From Nitrospirota bacterium (GTDB lineage: Bacteria; Nitrospirota; JACRHJ01): a stretch of DNA of 64,000 bases. The stretch lies in the NCBI GenBank assembly GCA_021784575.1, contig JAJYHX010000002.1, forward strand, positions 124,001 to 188,000. The letters run 5' to 3'. Within the stretch, counting starts at the first letter, position 1; each line of letters opens with the position of its first letter. The notes under the pieces are model-generated. The model saw only the letters and a list, made by a program, of their open reading frames with translations. It was not told where the DNA came from and did not search any database. Of the stretch, positions 55,353 through 63,904 are shown piece after piece. A program made the translations under genes and the position numbers.

Positions 55353-55394
55353 ACCCTCTCCCCTGGCCCCTCTCCCACGACGGGGCGAGGGGTA
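55353..55394. repeat. CCCTCTCCC palindromic repeat upstream of DUF559
   Basis: CCCTCTCCCC, CCCCTCTCCC and GGGGCGAGGGG arms fill most of the gap between the DUF559 start and the kdtA stop. Together with 54903-55011 it brackets the DUF559 gene. Confidence 0.85.
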
Positions 55395-55401
55395 AAAGTC
55401 T

Positions 55402-56682
55402 TCAATCCAGCGATTCCAACATCTCTTCCACCGCCTCCAAATCCTTTGCCAGCGCGCCTTTGTTTTTATCTATGGCTTCGAGGGCAGCTTTGCCGAGGGC
55501 GGAATATTTTGCCGGGTCGAGAAGGAGCTTTTTCGCTTCGGCTGCGAGTTCGGCGCCGTCCTTTACTTCTATGCCCGCGCCGCAGTCCTTCATTATGCGG
55601 CTGATGTCTCTGAAGTTGTGCATCACGGGGCCGAAGAAGACGGGCTTTCCGAAAGCGGCAGGTTCAAGAATATTATGTCCGCCCACGTCCGCCCAGCTCC
55701 CGCCGACAAAGTTTATGTCCCCGACGGCATATGTCCCGGCGAGTTCACCCATCGTGTCGAGGAGGAGGACGGAGCCGGATGCAATAAATTGCGCCCCTAT
55801 ACTCTTCCTCACGCACTGAAAGCCAGCCTGCCGCACCGCATCCTCCGCCGCGGCGAAGCGCTCCGGGTGCCTTGGAGCAAGCGCCATTACCATGCCGGGG
55901 AAATCAACCAAAAGTTCTTTATATGCCTTCAGCGCCTCGTCCTCCTCGCCCTGGTGCGTGCTCCCGGCGATGAAGACCTTCGCGCCCTCCGGGATGCCGA
56001 GCGCCGCGCGCGACGCGGGAGTTCCCGATGCGATAGACTGATCGAATTTTATGTTCCCGGAAACCGATACGTTCTCAGGCGGCGCGCCAAGCCGGATTAT
56101 GCGCTGCGCGTCCGCCTCACTCTGCATCAGATACCCGCTTACAAGCGGGAGGACGCGGCGGAAGAAAAACCCGAACCGCGAATAACCTTTGAACGAACGC
56201 GGCGAGATGCGCCCGTTGATGATGAGGGACGGGATGGATTTGTCGTGGAGCGCCTTCAGGAGATTCGGCCATATCTCCGTCTCCACGACGACAAAGAGGT
56301 CCGGGGACATCTGTCCGATTACACGCCGGACGACCGCGCCGAAATCAAACGGGAAGAAAATAATACGGGCAGCGCCGCCGAGCTTCTCGCGCGCCACACT
56401 GTTCCCCGTCTCGGTTACGGTGGAGAAATAAATCTCTGCATCCGGCATTTTTTTCTTCAACGCGAGGACGAGCGGGACGGCGGCCAGCGTCTCGCCTACG
56501 GACACGGCGTGGAACCATACGCGCCTGCCTTTTTTATCCGCAAAAAAACCCGGACTGAAGAAGCCGAACCGCTCACGGAGGCCCAATCTCTTCTTCCCGC
56601 GCGCCATGCGCGAGAGCGCAATGAACGGGAAATATAGAGGTGCAATGGCATAGAGCAGCATGTCGTACAAGAAGAACGTCAT
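55402..56682 (-). CDS. waaA: Kdo transferase
   Basis: GT30 enzyme (also kdtA) that transfers Kdo to lipid IVA. The 426 residues have an N-terminal membrane anchor, VWFHAVSVGETLAAVPLV, NGRISPRSFKGYSRFGFFFR, MQSEADAQR, GNIKFDQ and the donor-site motif GGSWADVGGHNILEPAAFGK. The variable loop before VLLLDTMGELAGTYAVGD contains SIGAQFIASGS, encoded by a GGGCGCAAT palindrome (55774-55801). The enzyme otherwise appears intact. Confidence 0.95.
   Translation of the reverse strand: MTFFLYDMLLYAIAPLYFPFIALSRMARGKKRLGLRERFGFFSPGFFADKKGRRVWFHAVSVGETLAAVPLVLALKKKMPDAEIYFSTVTETGNSVAREKLGGAARIIFFPFDFGAVVRRVIGQMSPDLFVVVETEIWPNLLKALHDKSIPSLIINGRISPRSFKGYSRFGFFFRRVLPLVSGYLMQSEADAQRIIRLGAPPENVSVSGNIKFDQSIASGTPASRAALGIPEGAKVFIAGSTHQGEEDEALKAYKELLVDFPGMVMALAPRHPERFAAAEDAVRQAGFQCVRKSIGAQFIASGSVLLLDTMGELAGTYAVGDINFVGGSWADVGGHNILEPAAFGKPVFFGPVMHNFRDISRIMKDCGAGIEVKDGAELAAEAKKLLLDPAKYSALGKAALEAIDKNKGALAKDLEAVEEMLESLD
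55774..55801. repeat. GGGCGCAAT palindrome, copy 3, inside waaA
   Basis: On the minus strand TAGGGGCGCAATTTATTGCA then TCCGGC, matching the copy at 32208-32233 apart from three bases. Translated in frame as part of IGAQFIASG. Confidence 0.75.
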
Positions 56683-56690
56683 CGGTTAAG

Positions 56691-56743
56691 ATTCCCGGAT
56701 TACCGCCGGAGCCAGCTCCCCATGCATAAAGCCGGGGCGTGGA
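56691..56743. repeat. Palindromic repeat between the DUF374 gene and waaA
   Basis: On the minus strand CCCCGGCTTTATGCATGGGG with GGCTCCGGCGGTAATCCGGG, related to the copies at 31668-31731 and 32136-32160. It fills nearly the whole gap after the DUF374 stop codon. Confidence 0.65.
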
Positions 56744-57390
56744 TCATGCCTGTTCACCCCACCAGTTGTCGGCTCTTTCCGTAAGCTCGCGCATCCGCGC
56801 TTCAAGCTCCTTGCGCAGGGATTCCGTCTGTTCCTTATCGGCGTCTCGCGGGACGTAAAACGGCTCGCCGTATATCGAGACAGCCTTGCTGAACGGGTAA
56901 GGGATGATGAAGCTATCCCAGGATTTCAGAGTTTTTTTTTGCGCGCGGAATATGTGACGGGATATATGGGGAGTCCGGTAGCCTTCGCGGCGTGGATGAC
57001 TCCGGGCTGGACAACATACCGTGGGCCCCTCGGGCCGTCGGGAGTAAACGCGGGACAGAAACCTTCGCGGGCGAGTTTTATAAGCTCCTTGAGGGCGGAC
57101 ACGCCGCCTCTTGTCGTGGAGCCGCGCGACGACGATATGCCGAGGTATTTCACAATCCTGGCGATCAGCTCGCCGTCGCCGTGCCTGCTTATCATCACGG
57201 AGACCGGACGCGAGAGCGCCGTAAACGGCATCATAAGAATCCTGCCGTGCCAGAACGAGAATATGAACTGCGTGTCTTCCGGCGGACGGTTCACCACCTC
57301 CATCCTAAGGGTAAGCCGCAGCGCCTTCAGTATAAATGCGCCCAGCGGCGGGAAGGCGAATATAAATATCTTTTTAACGTATCTCGACAT
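56744..57390 (-). CDS. DUF374 lysophospholipid acyltransferase-like protein, -1 frameshift at an A9 run
   Basis: Probable membrane acyltransferase of the DUF374 family, common in lipid A gene clusters. The first frame (57390-56926) has an N-terminal membrane segment, FSFWHGRILMMPF, SRHGDGELIARIVKYLGI and FTPDGPRGPRYVVQPG and IHAAKATGLPIYPVTYSA, then ends at RKKKL. In the -1 frame, right after nine A residues (56932-56940 on this strand), the family C-terminus continues: SWDSFIIPYPFSKAVSIYGE and FYVPRDADKEQ, to a stop at 56744-56746. Together they give about 215 residues, the family's normal length. Causes could be sequence error, mutation, or slippage on the A run. The start overlaps msbA by 17 bases. 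Confidence 0.8.
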
Positions 57391-59122
57391 GTTCCGTGAG
57401 CTTCCCGAACTGCATGTCATACAGCCGCTTATAGATGCGGCTTTTTGACAGAAGTTCGGTATGCTTTCCTGTTTCGGTTATCCTTCCGCCGCCGATTACG
57501 ACTATCTTGTCCGCGTTTATTATCGTCGAAAGCCTGTGGGCTATGACGAGCGTGGTCCTGTTCTTCATAAGGTTCTCAAGCGCCTGCTGGACAATCCTCT
57601 CCGATTCGGTATCGAGGCTCGACGTGGCCTCGTCCAGTATAAGTATCGGGCTGTTCTTCAGGATTGCCCGCGCTATGGAAATCCTCTGCTTCTCTCCTCC
57701 GGAAAGCCGGAAACCCTTCTCGCCGATTATCGTGTCGTATTTTTGAGGGAGCTTTTCTATGAATATATCCGCATGGGCGGCGCGGGCGGCGGTGAAGACC
57801 ATTTCGTCCGTGAACTCTCCCTTGCCGTAGGCGATGTTGTTGCGGATGGTGTCGTTGAAGAGTATCGTGTCCTGCGTTACGACTGCGATATTCTGTCTGA
57901 GCGTTCTAAGCTGGAAATTCTTTATGTTCTCGCCGTCGATTAATATCTCGCCGTCCTTGAACTCGTAGAAGCGCGGGAGCAGGTTTACAAGCGTCGTCTT
58001 TCCGCCGCCGGACGCGCCGACGACGGCGACGACTTCGCCCTTGTTTATGGTAAGGTCAACATCCTTAAGGACGTAATCCTCATTTTCGTTATACCTGAAG
58101 CTTACTCCGCGGTATTGAATCCTGTCTTTTATGCCGTCCGGGCCGGGAATTCCACTGGACATCGCCTCGCCTTCGTTCGGCGTGTCCATTACGTTCAGGA
58201 CCCTTTCGATTGCGGCGCTGGCGCCCTGGATGTTGTTGTGCAGGCCGCCGAGCGCCTTTACAGGCGGGTACAACATGAACAGCGCCGCGGCAAACGATAC
58301 GAACTGGCCGGTGGTCATGGAACCGTTTATCACCCTGTGGCCGCCATACAAAATAATCACGGCCATCGCCAGGCCGCCGACCGCATCCATCGACGGAGAG
58401 AGAAGGCTGGCTACCTTCGCCTTCTTTATCTGGAGCTTGGTATACTTCTCCTGCTCATCGATGAACTTCCTGTTCTCGCGGTCTTCCATTGTAAAGGCCT
58501 TCACAATCCTGCTGCCGGTAAAGCTCTCGTAGAGTATGGACATCAGCCCGGCGATGGCCTCCTGGGATTTTCCGGTGAGTTTGCGCGTCTTTTTGCCGTA
58601 CCTGGAAACGATTATTCCGGCAAGCGGCAGTATCGTAATACAGATTATCGCAAGCCTCCAGTCCCTGATGAAGAGCACGATAACCAAAAAGACTATCGTG
58701 AACGACTGCTGAAGCACGTCCTTTACGAGTGTCCCGGCCAGGCGTGCGAGCACCCCGACATCGTTCATAATATGGGATACCATCTTGCCGGTATTGGTCG
58801 CCTGGTATTCTTTCAGCGGCAGATAAACCATGTGGCAGTACAGGTCGCTTCTTATATCCCGGATTACCTTCAGAGAGACTGACTGCGTGATATACGACTG
58901 AATATACGCAAAAGTGTCCTTGATCAGGTATACGGCGAAGACGGCAATTGAGAGAGGAACAAGCATGGCGGGATTTCTCTTGCCGAATACATCGTCAACG
59001 ACAGGCTTTGCAAGATAGGCGACAGCGCTGTTAGTGCCTGATACGACCACAGTGCAGAGTATCGCCAGGAATGTTATATTTAAATACTTTTTTATGTAAG
59101 GCCAAAGCCTTTTGAACACCAT
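57374..59122 (-). CDS. msbA: Lipid A export ABC transporter
   Basis: Flips core-lipid A across the inner membrane. The 582-residue half-transporter has six N-terminal membrane helices (about residues 15-310), then an ATPase with Walker A VGASGGGKTTLVNLLPRFYE, the signature LSGGEKQRISIARAIL and Walker B LILDEATSSLD. Length and placement immediately after lpxB fit MsbA. Confidence 0.95.
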   Translation of the reverse strand: MVFKRLWPYIKKYLNITFLAILCTVVVSGTNSAVAYLAKPVVDDVFGKRNPAMLVPLSIAVFAVYLIKDTFAYIQSYITQSVSLKVIRDIRSDLYCHMVYLPLKEYQATNTGKMVSHIMNDVGVLARLAGTLVKDVLQQSFTIVFLVIVLFIRDWRLAIICITILPLAGIIVSRYGKKTRKLTGKSQEAIAGLMSILYESFTGSRIVKAFTMEDRENRKFIDEQEKYTKLQIKKAKVASLLSPSMDAVGGLAMAVIILYGGHRVINGSMTTGQFVSFAAALFMLYPPVKALGGLHNNIQGASAAIERVLNVMDTPNEGEAMSSGIPGPDGIKDRIQYRGVSFRYNENEDYVLKDVDLTINKGEVVAVVGASGGGKTTLVNLLPRFYEFKDGEILIDGENIKNFQLRTLRQNIAVVTQDTILFNDTIRNNIAYGKGEFTDEMVFTAARAAHADIFIEKLPQKYDTIIGEKGFRLSGGEKQRISIARAILKNSPILILDEATSSLDTESERIVQQALENLMKNRTTLVIAHRLSTIINADKIVVIGGGRITETGKHTELLSKSRIYKRLYDMQFGKLTEHVEIR

Positions 59123-60259
59123 TTATATTCCAGCCTCCATCAGGACTTCAAGCGCAGCCCTTTCCGACGCGCCGCCGGAACCGAGTTTATTGCGCACGCA
59201 GCCCAGGCTGCGGACGATGCCGCAGTAATATGCTTTATCATAAAACATCTTTAAAATCAAGGAACTTATACGTTCGGGCGAGGCGTCGTGCTGTATAAGC
59301 TCCGGGACTGCCTCGCTCCCGGCGACAAGGTTCGGCATGCCGATGAACGGGACCGATATAAGCATCCTCCCAAGCCGGTAGGTAAGCCGGGAGAGCCTGT
59401 AGATTATCACCATGGGTTTTTGTCTGAGCGCGGTCTGGAGTGTCGCCGTGCCTGACGCGACAACGCCCGCGTCCATGAGCGACATCACCCCGGAGAAATC
59501 ATTTTGAATCAGACGGACGTCCTCATAGCCTTTCAGGTAATCTTTAAAATCCTCAGCCGACAGCGTAGGCGCAACGGAGATTATCGCCTGTATATCCGGC
59601 ATCTTCTCTTTTATAAGCGACAGGGCCTTCAGCATCACCGGGAGATGGAAATGCAGCTCTTTCTTTCTGCTGCCCGGCAGAAGCCCGACTACCGGCCTTT
59701 GCGGGTCAAGACCAAGCCTTCGGGCCAGTTCGTCCTTTGGCCGCGTTTCCGGCTCTTCGTCAAGGAGCGGATGACCTACGAAAGAGCAGTTCACTCCGGC
59801 TTCCTTATAGAGCGCCTCCTCGAAGGGAAAGACCACAAGCATCCTGTCCACGACCCTGGCTATGTGTTTTATCCTCCCTCGGCGCCAGGCCCATACCTGC
59901 GGGCTTACGTAATAGACCACCTTCACGCCCGCCTTCCTGGCCCTTGCGGCGATACGCAGGTTGAAGTCCGGGTAGTCAATCAGCACCAGGGCGTCGGGCC
60001 GTTCGTTTATTATAGTCTCCTCCATGAGGTTAAACGCAGCCTTTATGTCCTTGAGGTGTGACAGCACTTCCCATATCCCGACGACGGCAAGAGCGGAGAT
60101 GTCCTGTAGTGTCCGCACGCCGGCCCCGCGCATCGCTTCTCCGCCCATGCCGAAAATATCGATGCCGGGCCGGAGGCGTTTCAGGGCCAGGGCGAGCTTT
60201 CCGCCATGAAGGTCTCCGGACGCCTCTCCGGCTATTATCATTATCTTTTTGCGGGACAC
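59123..60259 (-). CDS. lpxB: Lipid A disaccharide synthase
   Basis: GT19 enzyme that joins lipid X to a UDP-diacyl sugar. The 378 residues begin IMIIAGEASGDLHGGKLALA and contain YYVSPQVWAWRRGRIKHIA, LLPGSRKKEL and ASGTATLQTAL, all typical. It overlaps gnnB by 19 bases and abuts msbA. Confidence 0.97.
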   Translation of the reverse strand: MSRKKIMIIAGEASGDLHGGKLALALKRLRPGIDIFGMGGEAMRGAGVRTLQDISALAVVGIWEVLSHLKDIKAAFNLMEETIINERPDALVLIDYPDFNLRIAARARKAGVKVVYYVSPQVWAWRRGRIKHIARVVDRMLVVFPFEEALYKEAGVNCSFVGHPLLDEEPETRPKDELARRLGLDPQRPVVGLLPGSRKKELHFHLPVMLKALSLIKEKMPDIQAIISVAPTLSAEDFKDYLKGYEDVRLIQNDFSGVMSLMDAGVVASGTATLQTALRQKPMVIIYRLSRLTYRLGRMLISVPFIGMPNLVAGSEAVPELIQHDASPERISSLILKMFYDKAYYCGIVRSLGCVRNKLGSGGASERAALEVLMEAGI

Positions 60260-61359
60260 GACAGAGAGGCCCTTATAGTCTCCGAGATAAAATCGACGTT
60301 CGCCGGGCTTAATTCCGGATAAATCGGAAGGGAGAGAACCCGCCTGGAGAGGTCTTCCGATACCGGAAAATCGCCTTTACCGTAGCCGAGTCCTTTGTAT
60401 GATTCCTGGAGATGGAGCGGGACGGGATAGTAAATTGCCGACGCTATCTCTTTGGCCGAAAGGGCGTCCATTATATCGTCCCGACGGTCGGCAAGTATCG
60501 TGTACTGGTGATACACGTGATAATATCCATCCCTTTCTACCGGGATGGAAACCCCGTCCTGCATGGCCAGCCGCTCGTTATACCGCATGGCGCGCTCGCG
60601 CCTGAGGCTGTTGTAGCGGTCTATCCTTTTGAGTTTGACGCGGAGTATGCCCGCCTGTATCTCGTCGAGGCGGCTGTTATATCCTATCGTGTCGTGAAAA
60701 TAGCGCTTCCTGCTCCCGTGGTTTCTTAAAGCCCGGAGAGCCTCGGCGGTTTTGTCGCTGTCCGTGGTGACCATCCCGCCGTCGCCGTAGCAGCCGAGGT
60801 TCTTGCTCGGAAAGAACGAGAAACAACCGGCGTCACCGAACGAGCCTGTCTTTACAAACTTGTAACCGGCCCCGAAACTCTGCGCGCAGTCCTCTATGAC
60901 CTTAAGGCCGTGCGAGTTCGCAATGTCGAGTGTCTTCGGCATGTCAGCCGGATGGCCGAAGAGATGCACGGGTATGACTGCTTTCGTGCGCGAGGTGATT
61001 TTCCTTTTTACGTCGTCCGGGTCGATATTCCACGTATCGGGCAGGACGTCCGCGAATATGGGCCTCGCTCCGACGTATGATATGGCCTCGGCCGTCGCAA
61101 TGAACGTAAACGGCGTTGTGATTACCTCGTCGCCCGCTTTTATGCCGCAGGCGAGAAGCGCCAGATGCAGGGCGTCCGTGCCGGATGCGCAGGCGACGGC
61201 ATGTTTCGCGCCTATATATTCGGCGACCTCGTTCTCGAGCTCCCGCACGTTCGGCCCAAGTATGAATTGCGTGGCGAGCAGTATCTCTTCGAGCTTCGCG
61301 TCGAGCTCGTCTTTAAGCTCGATATACTGCGCCTTCAGGTCAACCATCGGTATTTTCAT
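60241..61359 (-). CDS. gnnB: DegT/DnrJ-family sugar aminotransferase, GnnB-like
   Basis: Pyridoxal-phosphate aminotransferase, 372 residues. MVDLKAQYIELKDELDAKLE starts it, SGTDALHLALLACG and the PLP lysine in SFFPSKNLGCYGDGG are typical. Beside a Gfo/Idh oxidoreductase and between lpxA/lpxI and lpxB it fits GnnB, which puts a 3-amino group on UDP-3-keto-GlcNAc for lipid A. I chose ATG 61359, which overlaps the gnnA stop (ATGA). Closely related WbpE/WlbC-type enzymes are the alternative, so the symbol rests on context. Confidence 0.78.
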   Translation of the reverse strand: MKIPMVDLKAQYIELKDELDAKLEEILLATQFILGPNVRELENEVAEYIGAKHAVACASGTDALHLALLACGIKAGDEVITTPFTFIATAEAISYVGARPIFADVLPDTWNIDPDDVKRKITSRTKAVIPVHLFGHPADMPKTLDIANSHGLKVIEDCAQSFGAGYKFVKTGSFGDAGCFSFFPSKNLGCYGDGGMVTTDSDKTAEALRALRNHGSRKRYFHDTIGYNSRLDEIQAGILRVKLKRIDRYNSLRRERAMRYNERLAMQDGVSIPVERDGYYHVYHQYTILADRRDDIMDALSAKEIASAIYYPVPLHLQESYKGLGYGKGDFPVSEDLSRRVLSLPIYPELSPANVDFISETIRASLSCPAKR

Positions 61360-62309
61360 AATTGCAGCGTATGGCTCCTTATCTCTTCCTGGACAAGCAT
61401 TGCCACCTTCAGCGCCTCCCTGCCTTCGACCCCGGATACGAGCGGTTTCATGCGCAGCGCCGTGCACTCAAGGAACGCCGCCAGTTCCGCCTTGAGCGGC
61501 TCGTCTTTCTTCACCTTCACCTTGCCGCCGACAATATCGGGCCTGCCTTCCGGGTCCTTTTTGTTCGGTATGCGGCGGTAGGCGTATATCTCCTGTTCCT
61601 GGTAGTTCAGAGATATGTAGGTATCCGGCTGGAACAGTCTTATTTTTCTTTCCTTCTTCATCGATATTCTGCTGGACGTGACATTCGCGATACAGCCGGA
61701 ATCGAATTCTATCCGGGCGTTCGCTATATCGACGTTCTTCGATATGACGGGGATGCCTACGGCATGGATATTTTTGACCTGCGAACCCACAACAGAGAGG
61801 ATTATGTCGATGTCGTGTATCATGAGGTCGAGCACGACGTCAACATCTGTAGACCTGTCCGGGAACGGCGAGAGCCTGTTGCACTCGATGAACTTCGGCG
61901 AAGTGACGAGCTCGGCCATCTTCAGCACCGCGGCGTTGAACCGTTCCAGATGACCGATTTGCAGGATACAGTTCTTTTCGGCGGCTAATCCTACAAGCTC
62001 GTCCGCTTCCTCGACCGTTACCGTCATGGGCTTCTCAAGGAGGACGTCGATTCCGGCTGAGAGAAAGTCTTTGGCGATGCTGTAGTGATGCACCGTCGGC
62101 GCGGCTATGGAAACCGCCTGGACTTTTCCGATTAATTCTTCATGCGAACCGAACGGGACGGTCTTTGCGGATTTGGCAATCTCTCTCGCCTGCTCCGCGT
62201 TCACGTCGCATACGCCGACAAGCTCGGCATCGGGAAGCTCCGAGTATATCCTTGCGTGGTGCCTGCCCAGGTATCCAACGCCCACTACGCCGACTTTGAT
62301 TTTATTCAT
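61356..62309 (-). CDS. gnnA: Gfo/Idh/MocA-family oxidoreductase, GnnA-like
   Basis: NAD-dependent dehydrogenase, 317 residues. Rossmann motif VGVVGVGYLGRHHARIY is near the N-terminus and EKPMTVTVEEADELV holds the conserved EKP. With the neighbouring aminotransferase it would oxidise the 3-OH of UDP-GlcNAc and so allow amide-linked acyl chains in lipid A, as in Acidithiobacillus and Leptospira. Coupled to both lpxI and gnnB by ATGA overlaps. Confidence 0.8.
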   Translation of the reverse strand: MNKIKVGVVGVGYLGRHHARIYSELPDAELVGVCDVNAEQAREIAKSAKTVPFGSHEELIGKVQAVSIAAPTVHHYSIAKDFLSAGIDVLLEKPMTVTVEEADELVGLAAEKNCILQIGHLERFNAAVLKMAELVTSPKFIECNRLSPFPDRSTDVDVVLDLMIHDIDIILSVVGSQVKNIHAVGIPVISKNVDIANARIEFDSGCIANVTSSRISMKKERKIRLFQPDTYISLNYQEQEIYAYRRIPNKKDPEGRPDIVGGKVKVKKDEPLKAELAAFLECTALRMKPLVSGVEGREALKVAMLVQEEIRSHTLQL

Positions 62310-63112
62310 ATCCCCATTATGCAGATTCCGGCCTTGTCCGCGCCCGAAATCAGCTCCTCTTTTTCCAGCATCAGAGTCTTCCCGGCCTCGATTGCCAGCA
62401 CGCGCGCCCCGGCGTCTTTCATGGCCTCCAGAGTCCGCATACCCACAACCGGGACATCGAAACGCATGTCGTGGCCCTTCCTGCTGACCTTGACTATCGT
62501 TATGCCGCCCTTGCCAAGCTCGCCCGCGCGCCTGATGCAGTTGTCCGTCCCCTCGACGGCCTCGACCGCCACGACGGATAAATCCTTAACCGCGACACTC
62601 TGGCCTATGTCGTGCTCCGCAATCACTTTGGCCATCTTAAGGCCGAACTCCACGTCCGCCGCTTCAGGCTTTGTCGGCTTAGACTTCGTCATCACACCCG
62701 GCCCGGCAAGAAACGGCTTCATGTGTATTGTCGAGTCGATAAGCTCTATGCCGTTCCTCGACAGCTCGTCCGCCACGGCTTTAAGTATGGTCTCGCCCTT
62801 CCTGTCCGGGAGAGACGCCCATAGCCTCGCGGCGGTAAGGTCGAGCTTCAGCAGGTCGGAAGTATACATCCTGCGTTTGACCACCTGGCCGGCCATGACG
62901 GCATTTTTAACGCCTTCTTTCTGAAAGACCTTTATAAGCCCGCCAAGCTGCGTTATCGAAAGCCAGTGAACGCTGTCGGCTATATTTTCTATACCCTTGT
63001 CCGCCTCTTCCGACAGTGCGGCGACAACTACACGAAGACCTTCGGCCTTTGCGTTCCCGGCCAAAATTAAGGGGAACTTCCCGTTCCCCGCGATTATTCC
63101 AAGCTTATCCAT
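62306..63112 (-). CDS. lpxI: UDP-2,3-diacylglucosamine diphosphatase, LpxI type
   Basis: Hydrolyses UDP-2,3-diacylglucosamine to lipid X, replacing LpxH. The 268 residues (DUF1009) begin KLGIIAGNGKFPLILAGNAK and contain QLGGLIKVFQKEGVKNAVMA, DSTIHMKPFLAGPG and GTDNCIRRAGEL. I chose ATG 63112 over the GTG eight codons upstream because AGGTGACGG precedes it. Confidence 0.94.
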   Translation of the reverse strand: MDKLGIIAGNGKFPLILAGNAKAEGLRVVVAALSEEADKGIENIADSVHWLSITQLGGLIKVFQKEGVKNAVMAGQVVKRRMYTSDLLKLDLTAARLWASLPDRKGETILKAVADELSRNGIELIDSTIHMKPFLAGPGVMTKSKPTKPEAADVEFGLKMAKVIAEHDIGQSVAVKDLSVVAVEAVEGTDNCIRRAGELGKGGITIVKVSRKGHDMRFDVPVVGMRTLEAMKDAGARVLAIEAGKTLMLEKEELISGADKAGICIMGI

Positions 63113-63119
63113 TAATCCG

Positions 63120-63896
63120 TCACCTGCAAACGCCACGCTCGGAAGAGGCGACGAAATCGAGGAGTCTCTTTACCTCCGGGAAATCGCCGCACTCGGCTGC
63201 GGCCTTCTCCACGGCGTCTTTCACCGTGAGGCCGCTTCTGAAAAGAATCCTGTAGGCCTCCTTGAGCGCGGAAACGGTTTCTCTTGAAAACCCCCGCCTC
63301 GAAAGTCCGACTATATTAAGGCCGTGAAGCGTCGCCCTGTTGCCGGTGGCGTTGGTGAAAGGCGGCACGTCCTGGGATACGGCGGAACATGCGCCGACCA
63401 TGCTGTGCGCGCCTATCCGCACGAATTGATGAAGCCCGGTAAGGGCGCCGATTATGGCGTGCTCCTCTATGTGAACGTGTCCGCCTATCTGAACGGAGTT
63501 GGCAAGGATTACGCAATTGCCGATGTGGCAGTCGTGCGGGACATGGGCGTATGCCATTATGAAGCAGTCGTCGCCGATTACCGTGGCGCCGCCGCCGCCC
63601 TCGGTGCCGCGGTTGAGCGTCGTGAACTCCCGGATACGGTTCCTGTTCCCTATGACAAGCTTCGATTCCTCGCCGCCGAATTTCAAATCCTGCGGGATTT
63701 CGCCTATCGACGCGAACTGGTAAATCTCGTTATCCTCGCCTATTTCGACGAATGGTTTTATTACGGCATGGGCTCCGATTTTCGACCCCCTGCCTATTTT
63801 TACGTTGTTTTCTATAACCGCGTATGGGCCGACGATTACATCGTCCGACAGGGCGGCCCCGTCATTGACTATCGCGGTAGGATGTATACTTGGCAT
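63120..63896 (-). CDS. lpxA: UDP-N-acetylglucosamine (or GlcNAc3N) acyltransferase
   Basis: First enzyme of lipid A synthesis. The 258 residues form a left-handed beta helix of hexapeptide repeats with the catalytic His121 in YAHVPHDCHIGN and GLHQFVRIG, then the C-terminal helical domain from GLSRRGFSRETVSALKEAYR. With gnnA/gnnB two genes away it may use UDP-GlcNAc3N; sequence alone cannot decide. It lies 8 bases after fabZ. Confidence 0.96.
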   Translation of the reverse strand: MPSIHPTAIVNDGAALSDDVIVGPYAVIENNVKIGRGSKIGAHAVIKPFVEIGEDNEIYQFASIGEIPQDLKFGGEESKLVIGNRNRIREFTTLNRGTEGGGGATVIGDDCFIMAYAHVPHDCHIGNCVILANSVQIGGHVHIEEHAIIGALTGLHQFVRIGAHSMVGACSAVSQDVPPFTNATGNRATLHGLNIVGLSRRGFSRETVSALKEAYRILFRSGLTVKDAVEKAAAECGDFPEVKRLLDFVASSERGVCR

Positions 63897-63904
63897 GTAG
63901 CAAC

